Below are positions 28,726 to 37,562 of a stretch of DNA of 64,000 nt, one piece after another. The position numbers were made by a program, and so were the translations under genes. Every line of letters begins with the position of its first letter. Position 1 is the first letter of the stretch. The DNA is from Bacillota bacterium (lineage in GTDB: Bacteria > Bacillota > Clostridia > Acetivibrionales > DSM-1351), in contig JAEZUC010000127.1 in NCBI GenBank assembly GCA_023443515.1, forward strand, positions 1 through 64,000. The letters are read 5' to 3'. The notes under the pieces were generated by a model that saw only the letters and a program-made list of their open reading frames with translations, was not told the DNA's origin and did not search any database.

Positions 28726-29025
28726 ATGGACTTAGAATCAATAATTCAGAAAATAATTAAGGAAATGCTTCCTGAAGTTTTAAAATCGGATATGGAAGAA
28801 GATAAAGATGATGATTTTAGATTGGTAAGGAAAGAGTTCGATGTTCAGGATATTGATAGCAAAACAAACCTGAGCAGCATATTGAACTCAATAACATATA
28901 TAAAATTACTTGTGGCTATTGAAGGCGACTTCAATTTAGCGTTTGTTACTGAAGAGTTAGATATCAGTTGGTTCCAAAATATAGAAGATTTGGCCACTGC
29001 AGTTATCAATAAAATCAACGGATAA
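28726..29025 (+). CDS. Acyl carrier protein 2
   Basis: A 99-residue acidic carrier protein with a longer N-terminus than the others (EEDKDDDFRLVRKEFDV). The modified serine is probably Ser55 in SSILNSITYIKLLVAIE, in the helix II position, followed by GDFNLAFVTEELDISWF. It is the most divergent of the four ACPs and lies between the nucleotidyltransferase-like gene and the second exporter. Confidence 0.75.
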   Translation: MDLESIIQKIIKEMLPEVLKSDMEEDKDDDFRLVRKEFDVQDIDSKTNLSSILNSITYIKLLVAIEGDFNLAFVTEELDISWFQNIEDLATAVINKING

Positions 29026-29034
29026 AGGAGCATA

Positions 29035-29847
29035 TTGCTGGTGTTAAGAAATGTTAAAACCCTCGCTGTGGCTAATATTCAAGTAGCTATGACGTACAAG
29101 GTCAATTTTGTACTTGGTATATTATCTACGGTTGTGTTGTTTTTTGTTCATTTTAATTTGTGGAAAATAGTATTTGAAGGTAATAATGCGAGTACGATAG
29201 GTGGATATACATTCCCTAAAATGATAATGTATGTGGCAATGTCAAGAATTCTTTATGTTTTCGTTAATTCGTTAAGTATTGAAGAAAAGGTTGCCGGAGA
29301 AATCAAGGATGGGAATTTAAGTGTATTCCTTGTGAAACCTATGAATTATTTGCTATATAATATATCTGCAAAAATCGGAAACATGATTTTACAGTTTATT
29401 ATATCAATTGTGGTTTTTTTCACCCTGTTTTTTATTGTTATTGGTGATTTGACAGTTATGCCGGGGTGGCCGACCATTCTTATTGTGATAGTTACAGCGT
29501 TAGGTGGAATGGTCATCAGCACACTTATCGGCTACATATTTGCACTATCAGCCTTCTGGATAGAACAAGTAGGCATAATGTTTGTATTTAAAAGGACATT
29601 GTTAAGTTTTATTAGTGGTGTCTGGATACCAATAAGCTTCTTTCCTAGCTTAATGAGGAAGATACTGGACTTCCTTCCGTTTAACTACTTGCAATACTTT
29701 TCCGTCAATATATATATGGGAAATCTTTGGGGAACAGAATTGATAAAAGGAGTTTTTACACAAATAATCTGGATAGTACTTCTATATTTAATCAGTATTG
29801 TGATGTGGGTAAGGGGTATCAAGAAATATACAAGTGTTGGAGGATAA
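29035..29847 (+). CDS. ABC-2 permease subunit 1, second system
   Basis: About 270 residues, six predicted spans, with the family element AGEIKDGNLSVFLVKPMNY and a C-terminus WVRGIKKYTSVGG that matches the first system's permease (WKKGFKKYTAIGG). AAAGGAG precedes TTG 29035; GTG 29041 is an alternative start. Homologue of 18369-19157. Confidence 0.85.
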   Translation: MLVLRNVKTLAVANIQVAMTYKVNFVLGILSTVVLFFVHFNLWKIVFEGNNASTIGGYTFPKMIMYVAMSRILYVFVNSLSIEEKVAGEIKDGNLSVFLVKPMNYLLYNISAKIGNMILQFIISIVVFFTLFFIVIGDLTVMPGWPTILIVIVTALGGMVISTLIGYIFALSAFWIEQVGIMFVFKRTLLSFISGVWIPISFFPSLMRKILDFLPFNYLQYFSVNIYMGNLWGTELIKGVFTQIIWIVLLYLISIVMWVRGIKKYTSVGG

Positions 29848-29853
29848 ATTCTA

Positions 29854-30657
29854 ATGAGCAATATTGTCAATAATATAAATAGGTATTGGAAGGTGTTTTT
29901 GAGACTCCTGAAAGCAAGTCTTATGGCAGAGATGGAATATAAGGTAAATTTTATTACCTCATTTTTTCTGATAAATATATGGCTGGCAATGAATGTGATA
30001 TTTTATAAATCCACTTTTTCTATGATAAACTATATCGGAAATTGGAATGAAGATCAGGCACTGTTTTTTGTTGCAGCGTTTAATGTTGTTGATAATCTGT
30101 TTTTCCTTTTGTTTTTCAAGAGTCTGCTTGACTTACCAAATGCTATAAATTTGGGCCAGTATGACTATATATTGTTAAAACCTATATCAAAAGTTTTTAT
30201 GACATGCTTTAAAACCTTTGACGTATCAAGAGTGATTAATACTTTTTTCTCTTTAATACTATTTATTTATACTATTAACTTTGTAAGCATAAAGCCTGTA
30301 CCATTTGTATTTTTCTTAGTAATGATGATTAATGGAATTTTGATTTACGCGTCCATATTTTTGATTATAAGTTCGCTGTCATTCCATTTTATAAGTATAT
30401 ATAACGTCATTAATATTTTCTTTGACGTCATGGAATTTGGGAGGCTTCCTTCCACTATAACCAAGGGAGCACTGCGGTTTGGGTTTATGTTTGTGTTTCC
30501 AATACTGTTTATTGCCGGGATACCCTGTGAATATCTCTTTAGTCAGAATAATTTCAAGTTGGTATTACTATCAACTTCAGTGACAATTTTGTTTGTAGTG
30601 ATAGCTGTGAGTTTCTTTAAATTCTCAGTAAGCAGATATTCAAGTGCAAGTTCTTAA
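29854..30657 (+). CDS. ABC-2 permease subunit 2, second system
   Basis: A 267-residue, six-span membrane protein. NLGQYDYILLKPISKVF near residue 105 corresponds to the same element in 19160-19939, and the C-terminus SVSRYSSASS parallels SLLKYTSAN there. TGGAGGATAA ribosome binding site. Second half of the exporter pore. Confidence 0.85.
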   Translation: MSNIVNNINRYWKVFLRLLKASLMAEMEYKVNFITSFFLINIWLAMNVIFYKSTFSMINYIGNWNEDQALFFVAAFNVVDNLFFLLFFKSLLDLPNAINLGQYDYILLKPISKVFMTCFKTFDVSRVINTFFSLILFIYTINFVSIKPVPFVFFLVMMINGILIYASIFLIISSLSFHFISIYNVINIFFDVMEFGRLPSTITKGALRFGFMFVFPILFIAGIPCEYLFSQNNFKLVLLSTSVTILFVVIAVSFFKFSVSRYSSASS

Positions 30658-30762
30658 CAATATATATTAGAAATAACAAATACCGAGGAAATTACAGTTT
30701 AATATTCGGATTAAAGCTTTTCTGCTAATGATAGCAGGAAGAAGGGTGGGGAATAAATTAGA

Positions 30763-31737
30763 ATGTCTATAATAGATGTAAATAATCTAAATATGGAATT
30801 TAAAATTAAGAAAAAACAAGAGGGACTGAAGGGTTCCTTTAGAAGTTTATTTAAGAGCGACTATACCATTAATCATGCGGTAAAGGATATCAGCTTCCGT
30901 ATTGAAGAAGGCGATTTTGTAGGCTTGGTAGGGTCAAATGGGGCCGGTAAAACAACAATATTAAAGATTCTATCCGGTATTTTACATCCTACATCAGGTA
31001 ATGCTACGGTAATGAATTATATCCCGTGGGAGAGAAAAAATGAATTCAAAAGAAAGTTTTCTATAGTTATGGGACAAAGGAGCCAATTGTGGTGGGATTT
31101 GCCTGCTATAGAAACGTTTTATATCAATAAAGACATTTATGGTATACCTGATGACAAATTTAAGAAAAGAATTGATTATTTAACTGAATTACTGGATGTC
31201 AAGTCAAAGATGGATGTTCAGGTAAGAAGATTATCATTAGGAGAAAGAATGAAGATGGAGCTAATTGCATCTTTGATTCATTATCCTCAAATTTTATTTC
31301 TTGATGAACCAACTATTGGTCTTGATGTTTTATCTCAAAGGAAAATACGAGAGTTTTTAAAAACAATAAACAAAGAAGATAAAATAACTATTATTCTGAC
31401 CAGCCATTATATGGCAGATATTTTGGAGCTATGTAGAAATTTGATAATAGTAGATAAAGGAACTGTAATTTATAATGGCTTAATTCAGGATATCTTCAAG
31501 CAGTATGGACAGTTAAAAACCATTAGTTTCAGCTTTGAACAGGAAATTGCCCGGACACAGGCGGAAAGCCTTGGAGAAATGGTGGAATTAACTGATAATG
31601 TAGCCAGGTATAAAGTAAAAAGCGAAGATATTCAAAAAATATGCCAGACAGTTTTAAATAAATACATTATAAATGATATTAATATTCAGGAAACGTCAAT
31701 AGAAGACATTATTTGTGATATGTTTAACGATGCATAA
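30763..31737 (+). CDS. ABC exporter ATPase, second system
   Basis: 324 residues. Walker A GSNGAGKTTI, signature LSLGERMKMEL, Walker B ILFLDEPTIGLD, switch His LTSHYMAD. Very similar to 17382-18368 throughout (both have SGILHPT and RSQLWWDLPAIE or KSQLWWDLPAIE). Here the ATPase gene follows its permeases, whereas in the first system it precedes them, so this is not a simple block duplication. GGTGGGGAA ribosome binding site. Confidence 0.9.
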   Translation: MSIIDVNNLNMEFKIKKKQEGLKGSFRSLFKSDYTINHAVKDISFRIEEGDFVGLVGSNGAGKTTILKILSGILHPTSGNATVMNYIPWERKNEFKRKFSIVMGQRSQLWWDLPAIETFYINKDIYGIPDDKFKKRIDYLTELLDVKSKMDVQVRRLSLGERMKMELIASLIHYPQILFLDEPTIGLDVLSQRKIREFLKTINKEDKITIILTSHYMADILELCRNLIIVDKGTVIYNGLIQDIFKQYGQLKTISFSFEQEIARTQAESLGEMVELTDNVARYKVKSEDIQKICQTVLNKYIINDINIQETSIEDIICDMFNDA

Positions 31738-31772
31738 AAATTTGCAATTAATTCATGAATGGCGGTGGAAGC

Positions 31773-32609
31773 ATGGGGGAACTCAAGTTTGATTGTGAAG
31801 ATTTAAAGTATCTGTTTATGCAGATAGGTCTCGCAAATCCAAGCGGGAACAGCTACAAGGAAAGATTACATAAGCATGGTCAGTTAGAAGATTATTATAT
31901 TATGGTCAAGTCAGTTTTAAACAAGGTATCTACAAAAAAGCCTGTAGTGCTTTTAGACTGTGGATGCGGAAGAAGTTACCTGTCATTTTATCTCAATTAC
32001 CAATTTCAGCAGGAGGGACGGACAAACCTGCATTTTGTTGGTATTGACACTAATGAGGATTTAATAGAGAAATGTGCAGGCGCTGCGAGAGAACTGGAAT
32101 TTACCAACATGGAGTTTCATAGTGGGAGTATAATCGAATGTAAAATTGATAAAAAGCCGGATGTTGTATACAGCCTGCATGCCTGTGATTTTGCTACTGA
32201 TCAAATGATTGCTAGAGGAGTACTTGATGGAGCAAGGTATATATTATCAGTGTCGTGTTGCCAGCATACCGCACGAAGTCAAATTTCAAAACATCCCTTA
32301 ACGAGCATAACAAGATTCAAGCCATACAAGGAAAGAATTGTAGATATGGTATCAGATTCAATGAGAGGGTTACTTCTTGAAAGCCTTGGATATAATGTCG
32401 ACATTTTTGAGTTCGTACCGACAAAAAGTACTCCAAAGAACATAATGCTCCGTGCGGCAAAAGGGTCAAAAAGCCAGATAAACATGGAGAAAGCTGCTAT
32501 AGAGTACATAAAGCTTTCCAAGATGTTTAACATACATCCGGGTGTGGAGACTTACCTAAAGGATATTTTACAGGAAAGCTCTAGTTATTATAAAGAGGTT
32601 TTAGGGTGA
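31773..32609 (+). CDS. Methyltransferase-fold protein (Methyltransf_32-like)
   Basis: About 278 residues. The SAM-binding motif LLDCGCGRSYLSFYL near residue 56 and the family signature SLHACDFATDQMI match the Methyltransf_32 group. Cysteines cluster in SVSCCQHT. Start chosen at ATG 31773, with GGTGGAA just upstream; ATG 31755 has no ribosome binding site. Substrate unknown; a tailoring methylation is plausible. Confidence 0.65.
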   Translation: MGELKFDCEDLKYLFMQIGLANPSGNSYKERLHKHGQLEDYYIMVKSVLNKVSTKKPVVLLDCGCGRSYLSFYLNYQFQQEGRTNLHFVGIDTNEDLIEKCAGAARELEFTNMEFHSGSIIECKIDKKPDVVYSLHACDFATDQMIARGVLDGARYILSVSCCQHTARSQISKHPLTSITRFKPYKERIVDMVSDSMRGLLLESLGYNVDIFEFVPTKSTPKNIMLRAAKGSKSQINMEKAAIEYIKLSKMFNIHPGVETYLKDILQESSSYYKEVLG

Positions 32610-32611
32610 AA

Positions 32612-33394
32612 ATGGACGAGTTAAGTATTCAGTTAAAAAAAAGCAGGATAAATGATATTCCTTTTATATGCTGTACAAACGGAGAACCCGGCAAAAAAAA
32701 ACTTGTAGTATTGTATCACTCATATTTGGATTCCAAGGAGTTTATGCTGAACTTTGCATACAGGCTTGCTGAGATGGGATTTTTAGCCGTTGCGGTTGAT
32801 TTGGACAGGCATGGAGAAAGGGATAACTACGTTGTTGGGAAATTCCCGTGGAAGGAATTTTACAATACTGTTTTTAAAACCGCACAGGAGATAACAACAG
32901 TAATAAATTATTTCGTTGAAAAAGAAGAAGTCGAAAATGGAAATATTACCGTGTTGGGTACTTCGATGGGAGGATTGACAGCATTTGCAGCTTCAATTGT
33001 AGATGAAAGAGTCAATAATATCGCATCAATCATGGCAAGTGCAAACTATCCCCAGTTGGCCAGGGTAAAGGAAACAAGTACATTAAGAAGGTTTTTTTCA
33101 GATAATATTTACTGTAAGGACGAATTTATAAAAAATGTAGAAAAAAAGTCTGAGATTTTTGATCCTTACTATAACATATCCATGATGCCACCCAAAAGGA
33201 TTTTTATGATAAACGGTACGGTGGATATGGCTATACCTATAAAAATAGTTGAAGATTTTCAGGAAAAGTTAATATCTGAGTATAAGGATAAAAGATCCAA
33301 CCTGAAATTCATTTCTATTCCAGGAGGGGGACATTTATTGAGCAGGGAGATGTACGAAGAAACTCTGATTTGGGTGAAAGGGTTATTGGATTAA
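32612..33394 (+). CDS. Alpha/beta hydrolase (dienelactone hydrolase/acetylesterase-like)
   Basis: About 260 residues. Ser nucleophile in VLGTSMGGLTAFAAS, acid in INGTVDMAIPI, His in GGGHLLS. DLDRHGERD near residue 70 is typical of prolyl-oligopeptidase/AXE-type esterases. An alternative GTG start at 32606 overlaps the preceding gene, so the two are coupled. It may hydrolyse, deacylate or cyclise an intermediate, or act as a release enzyme beside the type II thioesterase at 4577. Confidence 0.75.
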   Translation: MDELSIQLKKSRINDIPFICCTNGEPGKKKLVVLYHSYLDSKEFMLNFAYRLAEMGFLAVAVDLDRHGERDNYVVGKFPWKEFYNTVFKTAQEITTVINYFVEKEEVENGNITVLGTSMGGLTAFAASIVDERVNNIASIMASANYPQLARVKETSTLRRFFSDNIYCKDEFIKNVEKKSEIFDPYYNISMMPPKRIFMINGTVDMAIPIKIVEDFQEKLISEYKDKRSNLKFISIPGGGHLLSREMYEETLIWVKGLLD

Positions 33395-33414
33395 GTTTTA
33401 CTAGAACTTAGGGG

Positions 33415-34518
33415 GTGAGTGTTATTTCTATACTTGATGTAACCGACAAATGCAACTTGAATTGTATATATTGCTGTAGGAAAGGCAGTAACAGTGGTAT
33501 CAATCAGGAAATTCCAAATGATTTGGTATTAGATATAGTAAAACAGATTATTCAATGTCGTGGAACATTTGTGGTTTTGCAGGGTGGAGAGCCTATGCTT
33601 AAAAAAGACATAATAGAGCTGATTTGTAAAATGGCAGAAATTAAGGAGATAAAACCGGGTTATTTTTATAAGAACCTTAAAGAGATTATATCTAAGGGGT
33701 ATAAATCGGAGAAATTCTCTACAATGTATAAAAGACTGCTTATTGAACAAGGGCTCCCACTTTATTGTATTACAACAAACGGTATGTTATATGATAAGGA
33801 TATTGCAACGGCTTTATATTCCAGTGGTTTTTCATTGGAAGTATCTCTTGATTCTCCCTTTGAGGAAACAAACAAGGTAACACGACATGGTATAGACTTT
33901 GAAAAAGTAATAAATAGTATAAGGCAATATTCACGAGACCTTCCTGTAGAGATTTCATGTACTATCACAGAGGGTAATGTTGATGAAATACATGATATGT
34001 TACCTTTGGCAAAAGACTTGGGGTGTATATGTGTTAAATATTCTCCTGTAATAATGATCGGGAAGAGGGACATAGATGGTCGCCTTTGGGAGGACAGGTA
34101 TATTGATTCCCTGAATAAGGTTCTTGATAAATTTCACGGATATAAAAATGACCTCTACCTTAAAATTAAGCTGAATCCTCATTTTATGGACAGTGAAAAG
34201 GCAAAGGAAGTCCATGGGAGAATTCTTGATAATCCTAATATTCTACTTGAAATGCACGAATGTAATGCATTCAAAAAGGTGAAGGATGTCTATGTGGATA
34301 CAAGATTGAATGTCTACGGATGTGCATCCATGAAAAATGAAGAAAATCTTATTATAGGTAATTTAAAGGAGAACACATTAAAAGATATCTGGAACTCTCA
34401 AAAGCGTATAGATTTAAAGCAAAAGATGGAGTATTTTGAAAAGGTATCATACAAGTATGGAAGCTGTACTGCCGCGGCCTATACCAAAGAGGCTGAACAG
34501 GAAACCGCAGATGTATAA
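33415..34518 (+). CDS. Radical SAM protein with C-terminal SPASM-like region, type 1
   Basis: 367 residues. The 4Fe-4S motif lies at the very N-terminus, C13-x3-C17-x2-C20 (DKCNLNCIYCCRKGS), followed by LQGGEPMLKKDI and SLDSPFEETN. A C-terminal region with Cys in HECNAFK, YGCASM and GSCTAAA could bind auxiliary clusters, as in SPASM/twitch enzymes. GTG start behind TAGGGGG. Such enzymes commonly modify peptides or sugars/aminocyclitols (BtrN type). No precursor peptide is visible, which favours a small molecule or a carrier-bound substrate. Confidence 0.8.
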   Translation: MSVISILDVTDKCNLNCIYCCRKGSNSGINQEIPNDLVLDIVKQIIQCRGTFVVLQGGEPMLKKDIIELICKMAEIKEIKPGYFYKNLKEIISKGYKSEKFSTMYKRLLIEQGLPLYCITTNGMLYDKDIATALYSSGFSLEVSLDSPFEETNKVTRHGIDFEKVINSIRQYSRDLPVEISCTITEGNVDEIHDMLPLAKDLGCICVKYSPVIMIGKRDIDGRLWEDRYIDSLNKVLDKFHGYKNDLYLKIKLNPHFMDSEKAKEVHGRILDNPNILLEMHECNAFKKVKDVYVDTRLNVYGCASMKNEENLIIGNLKENTLKDIWNSQKRIDLKQKMEYFEKVSYKYGSCTAAAYTKEAEQETADV

Positions 34519-34566
34519 TATTAAAAATTTATTATATAAACAAATTTATTAAAAGGAGTGTTGATT

Positions 34567-34815
34567 ATGAGTAATATTGAAACATTGAAAAAAGTTAAGG
34601 AAATTATTGTCCAGGTTTTAAACCTTGAAATTGATCCACCTGAGCTGGAAGAATCAGGACTAATAGAAATTTACGGTATCAATTCAGTAGATGCATTGGA
34701 AATACTAATCAACGTTGAAAATGAATTTAATGTCCAAATTGATGAAGACGATTTGAATGCTGAATTAATTAACTCAGTTACTAATCTAAGTGAGTATATA
34801 AATGCCCGTTTGTAA
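34567..34815 (+). CDS. Acyl carrier protein 3
   Basis: 82 residues, serine in IYGINSVDALEILINVENEF (Ser40), with helix III region FNVQIDEDDLNAELINS. I chose ATG 34567, eight bases after AAGGAG; upstream GTG/TTG codons at 34558-34563 are too close. It lies between the SPASM radical SAM gene and the small Cys-rich gene. Confidence 0.9.
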   Translation: MSNIETLKKVKEIIVQVLNLEIDPPELEESGLIEIYGINSVDALEILINVENEFNVQIDEDDLNAELINSVTNLSEYINARL

Positions 34816-34830
34816 TGGGGAGGTAGATTA

Positions 34831-35019
34831 ATGAAAATAACAAAAAATAGGATATTGTATTACTGCGATATAGTGAGCAGATGTGTTGTTCACTACCAGG
34901 GTAAAACAGAAAAAGGAACAGCTTTTAAAGTGTGTTCGCATATACAACCAAGTACTTGCAGTACCTGTGAAAGATACATATGTTCCCTTAAGATACTGGA
35001 AGAAACAAACGAGGGATAA
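34831..35019 (+). CDS. Small cysteine-rich protein of unknown function
   Basis: 62 residues with six cysteines: C12, C18, C35, C43, C46 and C51, the last four as C-x7-C-x2-C-x4-C, plus His21 and His37. This could bind zinc or an Fe-S cluster. It has a strong GGGGAGG ribosome binding site seven bases before ATG and lies tightly between ACP 3 and a B12 radical SAM gene, so it is very probably a real gene. I do not recognise a family. Possibilities are a metal-binding accessory or electron carrier for the radical SAM enzyme, or a substrate. Confidence 0.65.
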   Translation: MKITKNRILYYCDIVSRCVVHYQGKTEKGTAFKVCSHIQPSTCSTCERYICSLKILEETNEG

Positions 35020-35027
35020 AAGAAAGA

Positions 35028-36650
35028 GTGGTGTTGAGGTTGAAAGTTTTACTTACATATCTTCGATATGATGGTGATATATATATGGATTCTTATGAAC
35101 AGGATCATTTAGGTCTCGGATATATTGCCGCAGTTCTTAGAAATGATGGACATAGCGTTAAGCTTATAAATGCTCATTTTTCAGGAATGTCTCTCGAAGA
35201 GCTAATCGAAACATTAGAACCATTAGATTTTGATATTATAGGTATTCCGCTTCATGTTGAAACCTTATATGACTTGTACAGATTGACTGAATGGCTACAC
35301 CTTAATAAGAAAAAAGCTCATATAGTAATCGGCGGACACTGGGCCGGAACCGAACCTGAGAAGCTTTTTGAAATACTGCCCAAAATCGATTATATAATCA
35401 CCGGTGAAGGTGAGTATATATTTCTTGATCTGGTCAAAGCCATTGAAAACAATACGGACTTAGGCAGTGTAACAGGCCTGGCATGGAAGAAAGAGGACAG
35501 TATAGTTGTAAACAGCAGGAGACCACTGATAGAAAATCTTGACGAACTTCCTTATCCTATTAGGGATGACTTGGAAATATATAATGAACCACTGTGGGAT
35601 TTTAAAAAGAGAACAGCCAATATTTCAGCCAGTAGGGGATGTTATGCAAATTGTTCGTTCTGCTCAATCAAATCCTTTTATAATGCATCCCCAGGGAAAA
35701 TAATAAGATTCAGAGATCCGATCAAAGTTGTTGATGAAATAGAATTTCTGAAAAATACATACCGCGTAAACCAAATTTTTATCAGTGACGATAACTTTTG
35801 CGCCCCCAACAAAGTGAAGCCGGGATGGTGTGAACAGTTAGCTAATGAAATTATCAACAGGAACCTTGATATAAAATTTATATTTATGACTAGAGTTGAT
35901 GATATAGAAATGGGTTTATTCAAGCTTCTGAAACAAGCTGGCTTAATTGGAGTAGCAATGGGGATTGAATCGGATGTAGACCGTGTATTGGAAGACTTTG
36001 ATAAAAAAACATCTAAGAAAAAAAATAGAGAAGCACTTCGAATATTGCGTGAGCTTAGAATTGATCCGCTTATAAGTTTTATAATGTTTGACCCTTATAC
36101 TACTTTAGATGAAATCAGGGAAAACCTTAAATTCTTCAAGGATATAAATTATACTAAGTACTTCCATTATTCCAGACCGTTAACGTTAGTCGGAGGGTAT
36201 GATCTGAAAACCTATGGAGGAACTCCTCTTACTGTTGATATTCAGAATGATAAAGTAAATCAAGACGGTAAATTTGCATACGAATGCGATTATAAGGATA
36301 TAAGAGTCGCGCAAGTATTCGATCTTTTACAACAATGGAGGGTAAATCTATTAAAAGTAGTTATGCATAATCCTGTATGGCTTATAGATATAGCTAACCG
36401 ACTTGGGGAAATTGATATTGCATATAGATTACATGGATTGGCGAGGAAGTATATCAAACAGGATGAAAACATGTTTTACGGCTTTGTAGATTTAGCTGAA
36501 CAGGGCTTCTCCAGTAAAAGTAAAGAAGCTCAAGATTTCTTAGAAGCCGGTAACATCAAGTTGAACGAAATTGACGATGAGTTCACTAAGATAGAAATGA
36601 AACTTGAAAGCCTAAGATCTGAAAAAAGAGAGAATAACGAAGTTTGCTAA
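35028..36650 (+). CDS. B12-binding radical SAM protein 4 (paralogue family member b)
   Basis: 540 residues. B12 domain with HLGLGYIAAVLRNDGHSV, VIGGHWAGTEPEKL and TGEGEYIFLDL. The core has C205-x3-C209-x2-C212 (SASRGCYANCSFCSIKSFY), then ISDDNFCAPNKVKPGW and GIESDVDRVLEDF. It has the same long helical C-terminal extension as 23901 and 43016. The start codon is unsure among closely spaced GTG/TTG codons at 35028-35042. Confidence 0.85.
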   Translation: MVLRLKVLLTYLRYDGDIYMDSYEQDHLGLGYIAAVLRNDGHSVKLINAHFSGMSLEELIETLEPLDFDIIGIPLHVETLYDLYRLTEWLHLNKKKAHIVIGGHWAGTEPEKLFEILPKIDYIITGEGEYIFLDLVKAIENNTDLGSVTGLAWKKEDSIVVNSRRPLIENLDELPYPIRDDLEIYNEPLWDFKKRTANISASRGCYANCSFCSIKSFYNASPGKIIRFRDPIKVVDEIEFLKNTYRVNQIFISDDNFCAPNKVKPGWCEQLANEIINRNLDIKFIFMTRVDDIEMGLFKLLKQAGLIGVAMGIESDVDRVLEDFDKKTSKKKNREALRILRELRIDPLISFIMFDPYTTLDEIRENLKFFKDINYTKYFHYSRPLTLVGGYDLKTYGGTPLTVDIQNDKVNQDGKFAYECDYKDIRVAQVFDLLQQWRVNLLKVVMHNPVWLIDIANRLGEIDIAYRLHGLARKYIKQDENMFYGFVDLAEQGFSSKSKEAQDFLEAGNIKLNEIDDEFTKIEMKLESLRSEKRENNEVC

Positions 36651-36731
36651 AGCAATGATTTGCTTTTGGAACAGTTTATACGGGATTATTTTTTATACTT
36701 TTAAAAAAAATTAAAAAGATAGGGAATACAT

Positions 36732-37490
36732 ATGAAGTACAACGGATTATTGAATGGAAAAGTTATTCTGGTAACAGGAGGATCTGGAGGAATTGGATCT
36801 GCTATATGTAAAAAAGCAGCCGAACAGGGTGCAACTGTTATTATACATTACAATTCAAAGCCGGAAAGAGCTGAAGAATTAAGAAGATCAATAGAATGCC
36901 TAAATGGAGAAAGTATGATAGTCCAGGCGGATTTATCTGTAAATAAGGATGTAACAAAAATGTTTCAGGATATTATTAACAAGTATGGAGGAATAGACAT
37001 ATTGGTTAATAATGCAGGACGGTCTTTTAATGCTTTAGTTACATTAACAACTGAAGAGCAGTGGCAAATGGTTCTGGACATAAACTTAAAATCAGTTTTC
37101 TTATGTTCAAAGAGGTTTATTTTTGAATGTATAAAAAGAAAAAGAGCTGGTGTAATTCTCAATATTTCTTCTGTGGCTGGCTTAGGCGGAAGTGTCGGAA
37201 TGGGGGCATACTCGGCTTCAAAGGCAGGAGTAAATTCACTTACCAGAACACTCGCCAAGGAATATGCAAATAAAAATATCCGAGTTAATGCAATAGCTCC
37301 CGGCCCGGTAGATACTGATATGATGGCAAATGTACCACAAAATTTGACTCAAACGATTATCAATGAGGTACCATTGGGAAGGATTGCAAAGCCTGATGAA
37401 ATTGCTGAATTAGCAATATTTCTTAGCTCAGACCTGGCAAGTTATATAACCGGGGCAATTATTCCTGTAGATGGAGGACAAACATCATAA
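36732..37490 (+). CDS. Ketoreductase, FabG-like short-chain dehydrogenase
   Basis: A 252-residue SDR. NAD(P)-binding VTGGSGGIGSAI, NNAGRSFN, catalytic Ser in NISSVAGLGGS and Tyr/Lys in YSASKAGVNS, C-terminal GAIIPVDGGQTS. This is the 3-oxoacyl-ACP reductase pattern. It lies directly before the second KS/CLF pair and is the only ketoreductase in the window, so it is the best candidate for beta-keto reduction during chain growth. No dehydratase or enoyl reductase was found. Confidence 0.9.
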   Translation: MKYNGLLNGKVILVTGGSGGIGSAICKKAAEQGATVIIHYNSKPERAEELRRSIECLNGESMIVQADLSVNKDVTKMFQDIINKYGGIDILVNNAGRSFNALVTLTTEEQWQMVLDINLKSVFLCSKRFIFECIKRKRAGVILNISSVAGLGGSVGMGAYSASKAGVNSLTRTLAKEYANKNIRVNAIAPGPVDTDMMANVPQNLTQTIINEVPLGRIAKPDEIAELAIFLSSDLASYITGAIIPVDGGQTS

Positions 37491-37562
37491 TAATGGTTCT
37501 CCGATAGGGCTTTTGCAATTCCATAGTAGTAATATCAATATGAGAGGATTATATGTAAAAGT

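Noticed and set aside
27571..34518. Lasso peptide or sactipeptide cluster suggested by the nucleotidyltransferase-like and SPASM radical SAM genes
   Set aside because: No precursor peptide, no lasso cyclase (asparagine synthetase-like) and no RRE/PqqD-like protein are visible.
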